Below, one piece after another: positions 7,989-15,721 of a DNA stretch of 64,000 nucleotides. Source of the DNA: Ilyomonas sp965199845 (GTDB lineage: Bacteria > Bacteroidota > Bacteroidia > Chitinophagales > Chitinophagaceae); NCBI GenBank assembly GCA_965199845.1, contig CBDATZ010000009.1, positions 1 through 64,000 of the forward strand. The letters are read 5' to 3'. The position numbers and the translations under genes are program-made. The notes under the pieces were generated by a model, which saw only the letters and a program-made list of their open reading frames with translations, did not search any database and had not been told where the DNA came from. Within the stretch, counting starts at the first letter, position 1, and the number at the start of each line of letters is the position of its first letter.

Positions 7989-9533
7989 ATGGCAAACACA
8001 CCGATCAGCATGAGTAAAATCCGTCAGATCATTCGCCTCTATACACAAGGAACCAGCCGGCTTTCTATTGCAGCCTGGACGGGCGTATCGCGCAATACCG
8101 CCAAGAAGTACATACAAGCATTCCAGGACTCCCGTTTTACGTTCGAAGACATCAACCGGCTCACTGACAAAGAGCTCGACGACCTCTTTGGAAAGAGTGA
8201 TGAAAAGCCTCCTGATCCCCGTTTGTTTGATCTTCATAATCTCTTTCCCCATGTGGAAAAGGAACTGAAGCGCAAGGGAACAACAAGACTTCTCTTATGG
8301 CAAGAATACATGAAGCAGCATCCCAAAGGCTTTCAGTACACACAATTTTGCTTTTACTATAACCAGTGGAAAGCGCAGGTGAACCCGGTCATGCATATAG
8401 AGCACAAAGCCGGTGACAAGATGTTTGTTGACTTTGCCGGCGAGAAGCTTTCAATCGTTGACAAGAACACAGGGGAAGTAAAGGACGTTGAAGTCTTCAT
8501 CGCCATTCTGGGTGCCAGCCAGCTGACTTATATCGAAGCTGTCATGACGCAAGGGAAAGAAGACCTGATTCCAGCCTGCGAGAACGCCCTGCACTTCTAT
8601 GGTGGCGTGCCGCTGGCTATCGTTACCGATAATCTAAAGTCAGCCGTTACCAAGAGCAGCCGCTATGAGCCTACCGTCAACGAGTCGTTTGCTGATTTTG
8701 CAGACCACTATTGTATGGCAGTTCTTCCTACCAGAGCCTACCGTCCCCGGGATAAAGCGCTCGTAGAAGGAGCTGTCAGGATCATGTACACGCGCGTTTA
8801 TACGCTCATCCGACAAAGCATTTATTACAGTTTGGAAGAGCTTAATACAGCCATCAAAGCAGCCCTTGAAGTGCATAACAACCAGCCTTTCAAGGGGCGC
8901 CATTACAGCCGCAGAGAACAGTTCGAAGAAGTAGAAAGGTCGGTGTTAGCTCCATTGCCTGTTCTTCGCTATGAATTTAAAAAACAGATGCACGCTACGG
9001 TCATGAAGAACGGGCATGTTTGTTTGGGTGTGGACAAGCACTATTACAGTGTTCCTTACCGCTTCATTGGTAAGAAAATAAAGCTGCTCTACTCGCGCTC
9101 TTCCGTTGAAGTCTTCTACCATTATGAACGTATTGCTGTACACAAGCGAACGAAGTGCCCTTATGCTTACACGACAGACAAGGAACACCTGGCTTCCACT
9201 CACAAGTTCATGGCAGACTGGACGGCAGAGCACTTTATTGAATGGGCAGCTTCTATCCATGAAGATGTGAAGCTGTATATCGTAAAGATACTGGAGCGCA
9301 AGCAGCATCCTGAACAGGCTTATAAATCCTGCATGGGTGTGTTGAGCTTTAGCCGGAAAGCAGGCAGTGAAAGGCTGATCGCCGCCTGCAGGAGGGCGCT
9401 GGACTATGGTGTCTATAACTATAAAACGATCCAGACCATCCTTGAAAAAGGTATGGATTTACTGAACGAAGACACAGGGACTTCAAAAATGCCATCACAC
9501 GACAACATCCGGGGAAAACAATACTACCGATAA
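7989..9533 (+). CDS. istA: IS21-family transposase IstA
   Basis: A 514-aa transposase. The N-terminus has a helix-turn-helix (SIAAWTGVSRNTAKKYIQAF, about residues 25-45). The DDE core has a first D in MFVDFAGEK, a second D in AIVTDNLKSAV and the E in KALVEGAV. The C-terminal part has the HYYSVPYRF strand found in IstA proteins. Full length, no frameshift. It is followed by istB after a 27-nt gap. IstA carries out strand transfer and needs the IstB ATPase. Confidence 0.96.
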   Translation: MANTPISMSKIRQIIRLYTQGTSRLSIAAWTGVSRNTAKKYIQAFQDSRFTFEDINRLTDKELDDLFGKSDEKPPDPRLFDLHNLFPHVEKELKRKGTTRLLLWQEYMKQHPKGFQYTQFCFYYNQWKAQVNPVMHIEHKAGDKMFVDFAGEKLSIVDKNTGEVKDVEVFIAILGASQLTYIEAVMTQGKEDLIPACENALHFYGGVPLAIVTDNLKSAVTKSSRYEPTVNESFADFADHYCMAVLPTRAYRPRDKALVEGAVRIMYTRVYTLIRQSIYYSLEELNTAIKAALEVHNNQPFKGRHYSRREQFEEVERSVLAPLPVLRYEFKKQMHATVMKNGHVCLGVDKHYYSVPYRFIGKKIKLLYSRSSVEVFYHYERIAVHKRTKCPYAYTTDKEHLASTHKFMADWTAEHFIEWAASIHEDVKLYIVKILERKQHPEQAYKSCMGVLSFSRKAGSERLIAACRRALDYGVYNYKTIQTILEKGMDLLNEDTGTSKMPSHDNIRGKQYYR

Positions 9534-9560
9534 TTTTTTTTGACAATCAAACAATCAATT

Positions 9561-10310
9561 ATGAACGCAAACACACTGGACAGAATCCGCAAATTAAAGC
9601 TCTTCGGCATGTTCCGGGCTTTTAAGACCAGCCTCGAGACTGATGGGCTCAACAAGTATACGATCGATGAGATGATCGCTTTTCTGGTAGAAGCCGAATG
9701 GGAAGACAGGCAGAACAGAAATACAGAGAGACGGCTCTCCAATGCTCACTTCCGCTACAAAGCTTCTGTGGAAGAGATGTACTACCAGGCTGACCGCTCT
9801 CTTGACCGCAACCAGATGGGAAGGCTGGCTGAATGCAACTTTATCAACAAGAAAGAAAATGTGCTCATTACAGGCAGCACCGGCATAGGCAAAAGCTATA
9901 TTGCGTCCGCCATTGGTCATCAGGCTTGCATCAGTGGCTACCGGGTGCTGTATGCAAGTACACCAAAGCTCTTCGCTAAGCTCAAGATGGCAAAGGCTGA
10001 TGGTTCTTACATGAAAGAACTTACCCGTATCGAGCGGCAGCAGCTTCTCATCTTAGACGACTTTGGCATACAGCCTTTTGACGCACAAAGCCGGGCAACG
10101 CTGATGGAAATCATTGAAGACAGACATGGCAAGGCATCGATGATTATTACCTCTCAGCTGCCGGTATCGAAATGGTATGAAGTGATCGGAGAACAAACCA
10201 TCGCTGATGCCATTCTTGACAGGATCATCCATGATGCGCACCGGCTGGAACTGAAAGGAGAATCGCTGAGGAAAAAGAAACAAACAATGCAGGAGGTAGA
10301 AAAGGAATAA
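9561..10310 (+). CDS. istB: IS21-family ATPase IstB
   Basis: A 249-aa AAA+ ATPase related to DnaC. Walker A is GSTGIGKSYIASA and Walker B is LLILDDFGIQPF. It remodels target DNA and activates the IstA transposase. I start it at the ATG at 9561 (MNANTLDRIRKLKLFGM), the usual IstB beginning, rather than at an in-frame TTG at 9540. Intact, so the element may still be mobile. Confidence 0.96.
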   Translation: MNANTLDRIRKLKLFGMFRAFKTSLETDGLNKYTIDEMIAFLVEAEWEDRQNRNTERRLSNAHFRYKASVEEMYYQADRSLDRNQMGRLAECNFINKKENVLITGSTGIGKSYIASAIGHQACISGYRVLYASTPKLFAKLKMAKADGSYMKELTRIERQQLLILDDFGIQPFDAQSRATLMEIIEDRHGKASMIITSQLPVSKWYEVIGEQTIADAILDRIIHDAHRLELKGESLRKKKQTMQEVEKE

Positions 10311-10436
10311 AGTTTAACAACAAAGAAGAAAGTAACTATTTTTGATAACCGCTTACACAGAGCATTACCCGATCACTTTTTGCCAGCATAACCACTGGTC
10401 ATTTTGCCACGGAATACCCTGGTCAACTTCTACGGA

Positions 10437-10769
10437 ATATACAGGCTGATAAACGAATTCCATCATAGTTGGTTTTCTGTTTTCATAAGTTCCATCCTTT
10501 TTTAAGGCTAACATTCCTAATGACGGTCTAAGATTAATATTTATTCTTTGCATTACAACAGGCTTCATAATTTGGATTCCAATCAAACACTCTTTATTTT
10601 GAAAATACATCAGGTAATGATTATTATTCTTTTCAAAACCAAGAATTGCGGATATATAACCATACAAAGACGTTTTGGTTGGCAAACAGTAGGAAACCGC
10701 GGATGTAGTAGCATATATTTTCTTATAATGAGCATAGTCACCCCAAATATCAAATGCTAATACTTTCAT
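10437..10769 (-). pseudogene. cas5: cas5 (Cas5b/Cas5h), 5' part cut off by IS21
   Basis: The first 111 codons of Cas5. It begins MKVLAFDIWGDYAHYKKIYA, the first RAMP strand, and has the TKTSLYGYISAILG motif typical of Cas5h. It overlaps the end of cas7 by 20 nt. After VYQPVY the reading enters the IS21 right end and stops at 10365, adding 23 foreign residues. Companion of the fragment at 7368-7812. No other frameshift is seen, so the disruption is probably recent. Confidence 0.93.
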
Positions 10770-11520
10770 AGGTTAAAGGTGCTTTAGTAGGGATCGGTTC
10801 TGTAAAACTTATTCTATCGTCCTTGATCACCGTTATATTACTAATTTTAGAGTCGTACTTAGTTAATGTTTCTATCAATTTACTTGTATCAATTTTAAAT
10901 TGCTCTATACTTTCTAAATCGTCTTCCTTTACGGTTTCATTATATACTAAGGTTAACCGCTCTAATAAATCACCAATAAAAAAACCTTTCTGTGAATAGT
11001 CAATTTTAATTAACAGGCGAGGCATGTGTCCTTTCTTGGAACGAGTTAGCAAATTCTTTGTACCATTCCACATACCTTCAATCAATTCATTCACGTCTGA
11101 CTCAGATAAATTTGTTGTTTTTGCTGCATTTTCATTAATCACCCCATGAAAACCAATCAAGCCATAAGTAATATTATATTCTTCCCGGAAAGTACGTTGT
11201 ATAGATGTCTCTTTGGTAGCAAATGCACCTGTGCCTTTAATAAAATTTTCTTTTACTTTATTGAAAGACTTTCCCATTCCAAATTGAACTGCTCCAGTAA
11301 AATGAAAAGTTTTTTGAGTATCCAACTGCTCTTCTGCTCCTTCAGTTTCTTCATCAATACTTACACGTATTGTACGTTTCAATCTTACATCAGTAACTAA
11401 ACATTTACCTGTTTCTTCATTTATTCTTGGTCTGTTTGCGTCCATCGGATCGCCATTTGGATTACAGTAAGTAGTATCATACAAGAATACAATTTCACTT
11501 CGGTTAGTAATTGTTGCCAT
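10750..11520 (-). CDS. cas7: Type I-B Cascade backbone protein Cas7 (Csh2)
   Basis: A 256-aa Cas7 of the Csh2 family. The N-terminal signature NRSEIVFLYDTTYCNPNGDP, followed by NRPRINEETGKCLVTDVRLKRTIR, is characteristic. Several copies coat the spacer part of the crRNA in Cascade. The gene lies 3 nt after cas8 and overlaps the start of cas5 by 20 nt. The frame is intact. Confidence 0.95.
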   Translation of the reverse strand: MATITNRSEIVFLYDTTYCNPNGDPMDANRPRINEETGKCLVTDVRLKRTIRVSIDEETEGAEEQLDTQKTFHFTGAVQFGMGKSFNKVKENFIKGTGAFATKETSIQRTFREEYNITYGLIGFHGVINENAAKTTNLSESDVNELIEGMWNGTKNLLTRSKKGHMPRLLIKIDYSQKGFFIGDLLERLTLVYNETVKEDDLESIEQFKIDTSKLIETLTKYDSKISNITVIKDDRISFTEPIPTKAPLTYESISI

Positions 11521-11523
11521 ATT

Positions 11524-13395
11524 TTACGATTGAGATTTTTGTGTGTTTAAATCATGAAAAAAAAATTCTTTTTGCATTGTCATACCAATTGCAAAAGCGT
11601 AGGATAACTCTATTCTGCTTAAAGTACTTTTTCGAATCAGATTTTTGCCAATCATAGGATTAAGTTGCTCAATCATCTGATGTTCTAGTTTTTTTAGTTT
11701 ATCGCTATACTGATAAAGCTTATCAATTACCTTTAAGTGTATCTTTTTCATTTGCTCCAAGTCTAAATTCAATCCATTAAGTTGGTTCATGAAAGGTTTA
11801 TTCTGCAAATGACTGCTTTGTTTTTCCAAAAGAATGTTTGTCAGAAAACCTAAATAAAAAGCACCTTTCTTAACCTCATCTTCAAAAAAATCAGAATGCT
11901 GTTTTATAAAGTTGTCTATGTTCATTGCAACCTTGTCGGAGTCGTTATTCTTTTCTTCCATAATGTTTGAATTAAATAATTTGAGTTCATTGAAAAATTG
12001 ATAGATGATAAAGGAAGTTTTAACGTGTCTTGGAAATTCATTTGGATTGTCTTTTATATTCTTAAAAGCAATTACAATCTTTTCCATAAACGCCTTTACA
12101 ATTGTTTCCTTATTTAGACCTGTGCCATAAAATACTGCTTCTAAAACTTTATAGAAATAGGGATGCAAGATGGTATCAGTTCTAACTTTCTGCGAAAAAT
12201 AGTCTTTGATTCCGTAGCTGGGTGGTAAGCTTTTTTCAAAAATGCCTCCGAATGTAATACGATACCGCTTTATAATATCTTTCGAATTTTTGATTTTGGC
12301 TTTTATAAAAACCCTATTTATTAATTCATATTTTTTTTCGACTTTTTCCTTTGCCTCAAAAATTTGTTTAAACCTTGATGGTAATACATCTGATAAATGA
12401 AGTTTGATTAGAAATTGCGCATTATTAGGCTGATAAAAAAAGATATCATAATAGATATCATCCCTACTTAAAGTTTCATCATTTATTATTTCATTGATAA
12501 TTCTTTCATTATTAATAATACTTTTCCCTTCACTTTCAAGCGATTGTTCAGCATTGCATTTCTGAATAAATGTTTTGATGATTTCATCTTTTATTTCATC
12601 ATCTTGATTAATAAAATGAGGTGTAATAAAATATTTCAATCCATAAAAATTTCGGACTAGGTTTAAATCCGATTCCAGGATTATTCGCTTGGCTCCTTCT
12701 AAAATTTTTACAGCATCTGGAGAAACCGGAAACATTTTATACGAGTCTTTTGGATCAAAACCATTTCTTGAGAAACTTACAGCATCTACAGTAAAGCCTA
12801 ACGTATCTATTCTTCCCCAAACTTCCGCTGATGGCTGATATGTTACAGCGCAGAGCTTATCTATAGCAGAAGAATCTTTGTAATACTTACTATAGGCATC
12901 GTCTTTAAAAAGATATCTGTAATCTTCAAAATCACCAAAGTATTTATCATCTATCTTAACTGTAAATAAATACCGTTTATCAAAATTTATAAATTGATGG
13001 TATTCTAATAATTTCTGTTCAACCCAATCAATCTGCTTTGAATTCATAAAAGAGTGCTTGTTATTCTGTACTGATTGCTTTACCTTTTTTATAAGCTTAC
13101 GAACATTGTCTGAATACTTTTCTAAATTTCTGTCTATTTGTAAAAGCAAAGTAGGTACAAGGTTGGTCCCATTAGCTCCCTGCACTTTGCGGTACAAATA
13201 CGAATTAACTCTTTTCTTTGAAAAATTTTCTTCCTTTAAATCATCCTTCAGTTCTCCTTGCTGTATAGAAGCATAAATGATTTTTGCTTCATCATCCTTT
13301 ACTTTGGGAAAAGGATTTGACCACGGTTCAAAATATTCTGCATAAATTTCATCTTCCTTTAAAACATTACCGATTGTATACAATGACTTAATCAT
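11524..13395 (-). CDS. cas8b: Type I-B Cascade large subunit Cas8b
   Basis: First gene of the operon, 623 aa. Size, position before cas7 (Csh2) and overall character match the Cas8b (Csh1/TM1802-like) large subunits, which recognise the PAM in type I-B. These proteins diverge fast. I see the region ESDLNLVRNFYGLKYFITPHF and a C-terminal helical part (from about residue 420) resembling a fused small subunit. No CxxC zinc motif is visible. The assignment rests mainly on context. Confidence 0.82.
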   Translation of the reverse strand: MIKSLYTIGNVLKEDEIYAEYFEPWSNPFPKVKDDEAKIIYASIQQGELKDDLKEENFSKKRVNSYLYRKVQGANGTNLVPTLLLQIDRNLEKYSDNVRKLIKKVKQSVQNNKHSFMNSKQIDWVEQKLLEYHQFINFDKRYLFTVKIDDKYFGDFEDYRYLFKDDAYSKYYKDSSAIDKLCAVTYQPSAEVWGRIDTLGFTVDAVSFSRNGFDPKDSYKMFPVSPDAVKILEGAKRIILESDLNLVRNFYGLKYFITPHFINQDDEIKDEIIKTFIQKCNAEQSLESEGKSIINNERIINEIINDETLSRDDIYYDIFFYQPNNAQFLIKLHLSDVLPSRFKQIFEAKEKVEKKYELINRVFIKAKIKNSKDIIKRYRITFGGIFEKSLPPSYGIKDYFSQKVRTDTILHPYFYKVLEAVFYGTGLNKETIVKAFMEKIVIAFKNIKDNPNEFPRHVKTSFIIYQFFNELKLFNSNIMEEKNNDSDKVAMNIDNFIKQHSDFFEDEVKKGAFYLGFLTNILLEKQSSHLQNKPFMNQLNGLNLDLEQMKKIHLKVIDKLYQYSDKLKKLEHQMIEQLNPMIGKNLIRKSTLSRIELSYAFAIGMTMQKEFFFHDLNTQKSQS

Positions 13396-14307
13396 ATTTC
13401 TTTAAAAGTTTTCAAAGTGGATATACAGAAAATTAAATTTGTTTTGGTAATTATTTGCACAAACTATTTTTTTCGATTTGAATAAACCCTTTGTCTTGCA
13501 TATTATATACTTGGTTTGGCGCGCAATAAAACAGCAGTTTGGTTATTATCAGCAATCGTTATAATCAGGAGGGAAAATACAACATCTGTCAAAATCTCCA
13601 AAAAATAAAATCAGCAATGGCAAACAATGAAAAGATTCACAATAGTCTTACTATCCCTTATTGTTTTTAGGTATTCTTTAAGTGTACAATGATATACATT
13701 TTTGTATAAATTTCGTAATGGGAGATTACCTGATTCCACTACTCTTGAACAAAAAAGCCACGCTGAATCAATCAATTTTACTGATTAACGATCACCGAAA
13801 TATGGTGATTAACCTTACTGAGAGTTCCACCTGCGCTACCAAATAAAATAAACAATTGCATTTAAACCAATTATTGTAAAATCATTTCTTTTATAGTTTG
13901 GATTTGCACTGAAGTATTATTTTTACTGTATTTTGCAGAATTTTGATAAAGAAAACAGGAACAGGTACCTAATTCGGTAACCTTTGATTATTGAGAGTGC
14001 TGAAATACAAGCCTAGTAAGGCTTTCGGAAGATATAAGGAGTCCAGGTGGAGCTTTGCTGAAGCATAAAGGGTATCAATAATGCTCAATTCACATAAAGC
14101 GAAGATGGCTATTTGACAAGAACATATAAAAGTGCAAATAGTTGTTACACTTTTAGACCCTAACAAGTAAGTTGTACAATTAATTGTTTTGTTGTCTTCG
14201 TAGGAAATATTCACATTTTTATTGTCGGACCGGGGTGATTGAATTAAATCGTATTGCCGGATAAAATAAAAAATCCTGTAATAATCTTTCGGTATAAGTT
14301 AGATAAT
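13396..14307. other. Long gene-free stretch upstream of the cas operon
   Basis: About 910 bp without a convincing gene. The part next to cas8 (13396 to about 13560) is AT-rich and should hold the operon promoter, on the minus strand. A stem (ATCACC/GGTGAT with TTAA flanks) lies at about 13785-13815. An 81-codon minus-strand frame at 13969-14214 has no recognisable features, and I do not call it. The remainder may be decayed accessory DNA. Confidence 0.5.
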
Positions 14308-14781
14308 TTACTCTTTGCCATATTGTTTAAGAATGGTTTCAATACGTTCATCAGGAACAAGTTCTGTTACATCAATCAAACTAATTTTTGTAAAGTCAGG
14401 ATGCATTGTGTTGATGACATAATTGAATGCTTCCGGCAGTACCGCGGATGGTACTTTCAGTATAGGTGCGGTTGCTTCATCATACCATGTATTACCTGCT
14501 GGCTGGCATAACGTATAATCACGAATGTTCCGCCAGCCTTCCTGCAAGTTGCCGGTTTCTATCACGGATACTTTCAGGTTGTCAGCTATATTGATGAACA
14601 TGATTTTAAAGTCGTGATTAAATCCGATGCCCTGCCGCCTAACCATATTTTCAAGGAAAGCCAGAGCAATGGATTCAGCTGCGTATATCACTTTATTTCC
14701 TTCTCGGTTCCACCTGCCCTCTATGCCAGAAGCAAAGAGCGAAGTGCTCCAGTTTTTGTGTACAATCCGGTAAACAAGCAT
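14308..14781 (-). CDS. RES-domain toxin
   Basis: A 157-aa RES-family protein. RES toxins are known to degrade or modify cellular NAD+. The defining residues are visible: R in LVYRIVHKNW, E in YAAESIALAFLE and S in VPSAVLPEAFNYVINTMHP. I start it at the ATG at 14781 (MLVYRI, the usual family start). A TTG at 14814 would add 11 residues and overlap the antitoxin by 23 nt. It lies directly downstream of its antitoxin, in the standard antitoxin-toxin order. Confidence 0.9.
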   Translation of the reverse strand: MLVYRIVHKNWSTSLFASGIEGRWNREGNKVIYAAESIALAFLENMVRRQGIGFNHDFKIMFINIADNLKVSVIETGNLQEGWRNIRDYTLCQPAGNTWYDEATAPILKVPSAVLPEAFNYVINTMHPDFTKISLIDVTELVPDERIETILKQYGKE

Positions 14782-14791
14782 GCCGATATTT

Positions 14792-15229
14792 TTAAACAGG
14801 GTATCCTTCCGCAAGCCGGTCCAGTTCCTGCATCAGCAGGTCAACACCGCCAGGTGTCACTTGCCAGTCGAAGGGTAGTTCGCTGCTGTTCCAGAAAGGC
14901 TTTTGCAGCCATTGATTAAATTGTTCAACCGAGCCAAATACCTCATCTCCTTTTCGGTAAAGAGCAATTAACTTTAAAAGGTGTTCGCTATAAACCGGTT
15001 CCAGTTTTTTGCGTTGCGCTTTATAGTTGCTGATGGTACGGGCGGATAAATTGAGAAGCGCAGCCAATGTTTTCTCCGGCATGTGAATAACCGATGCGAG
15101 ATCATAGAACACTTTAGGAGAAACACCACTTCGCGCAGACACCATAACAGCATAAGGAGTGCGCATGTTGATGTGCTCAAAATTCTTCTTGAAGGCTGCA
15201 TTTTTAGCCAATGGTTTCGTTGTTGGCAT
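14792..15229 (-). CDS. Xre/MbcA/ParS-type antitoxin
   Basis: A 145-aa antitoxin partner of the RES toxin. A central helix-turn-helix (MPEKTLAALLNLSARTISNYKAQ) is of the Xre type. The C-terminal domain (GDEVFGSVEQFNQWLQKPFW...PFDWQVTPGGVDLLMQELDRL) is the ParS toxin-binding domain (DUF2384). Such antitoxins block the RES active site and repress their own promoter. The adjacent TA pair fits an island that must be stably kept. Confidence 0.92.
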   Translation of the reverse strand: MPTTKPLAKNAAFKKNFEHINMRTPYAVMVSARSGVSPKVFYDLASVIHMPEKTLAALLNLSARTISNYKAQRKKLEPVYSEHLLKLIALYRKGDEVFGSVEQFNQWLQKPFWNSSELPFDWQVTPGGVDLLMQELDRLAEGYPV

Positions 15230-15431
15230 ATAATAAATCTAAAGAGCTAAGCTAAGAAAAAATTCAAACATTAAATTGAAATTTTTCTTTTACTAAAAAT
15301 AAAACAAACAAAACAAGTGACTACAAAACACCCTAAATTTGTGTTGAAAAGGCTCTGCCGTGAGTGATTCGTGAGTTAATTCGTTTGACATATTTGTAAC
15401 AGGTTGATATTGATAGGGGTTAGGAAACTAA

Positions 15432-15453
15432 TCGAATCCTGCCGCCCCGACTA
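15432..15453 (+). other. tRNA 3'-end-like sequence, candidate attachment site
   Basis: TCGAATCCTGCCGCCCCGA followed by CTA reads like the T-loop, T-stem 3' strand and acceptor 3' strand of a tRNA ending CCCCGA. The upstream half that should pair with it is absent; GGTTAGGAAACTAA precedes it. An intrinsic terminator follows 21 bp later. This is the pattern left by tyrosine-integrase insertion into a tRNA gene. The tRNA identity (possibly Pro) is a guess, and the intact partner is not in the window. Confidence 0.45.
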
Positions 15454-15474
15454 AAGCCCTTATAAGGGAAAATT

Positions 15475-15510
15475 AAAACCTGTAAATGTGATGATTTACA
15501 GGTTTTTTTT
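15475..15510 (+). terminator. Intrinsic terminator after the tRNA-like end
   Basis: AACCTGTAAAT and ATTTACAGGTT form an 11-bp stem with a short loop, followed by eight T. It reads on the plus strand although no gene precedes it there, consistent with it being the former terminator of a tRNA gene. Confidence 0.85.
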
Positions 15511-15721
15511 ATTTGCTATAAAGTATCAAACCTTTTTAAATCATATCAATTTATCGGTGAGTTATTTACGAGTTCAAAAAGTAGAATTAAAAGATGAGTG
15601 TGTATGGATCATCGCACTCACACCTTGGTTTCAATTTTTTTTATTTACAGGCTTTTTGATTCAATTATACTTTCCAATACAAAAGCTATTATTCAGTAAT
15701 CAATAGACAACAAAACTTTTC

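Larger units (their letters stand above)
7813..10436 (+). mobile_element. IS21-family insertion sequence disrupting cas5
   Basis: A 2,624-bp element with istA and istB. ATAT is duplicated at 7809-7812 and 10437-10440, a 4-bp target duplication as known for IS21-type elements. The inner end sequences begin TTCGGGAATAGG (left) and, on the minus strand, TTCCGTAGAAGTTGACC (right). Each end carries several copies of a roughly 20-bp ATTCCG...TGACCA repeat, the usual transposase-binding arrangement. The boundaries are set by the target duplication and by exact restoration of the cas5 frame. The inserted genes run opposite to the cas operon. Confidence 0.93.
15230..15721. other. Gene-free junction between accessory and core DNA
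   Basis: This 492-bp interval holds the presumed antitoxin promoter, a tRNA-3'-end-like sequence (15432-15453), an intrinsic terminator (15475-15510) and about 210 bp before the M23 peptidase gene. A 72-codon plus-strand frame at 15488-15706 starts within the terminator and has no family features. I see no gene here. Confidence 0.6.

Noticed and set aside
13969..14214. 81-codon minus-strand frame upstream of the cas operon
   Set aside because: No domain, signal or plausible context; composition looks like translated non-coding DNA.
15432..15510. Complete tRNA gene
   Set aside because: Only the 3' part is present; no D-arm or anticodon arm can be folded upstream.
15488..15706. 72-codon plus-strand frame before the M23 gene
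   Set aside because: Starts inside an intrinsic terminator and is a run of hydrophobic residues without family features.
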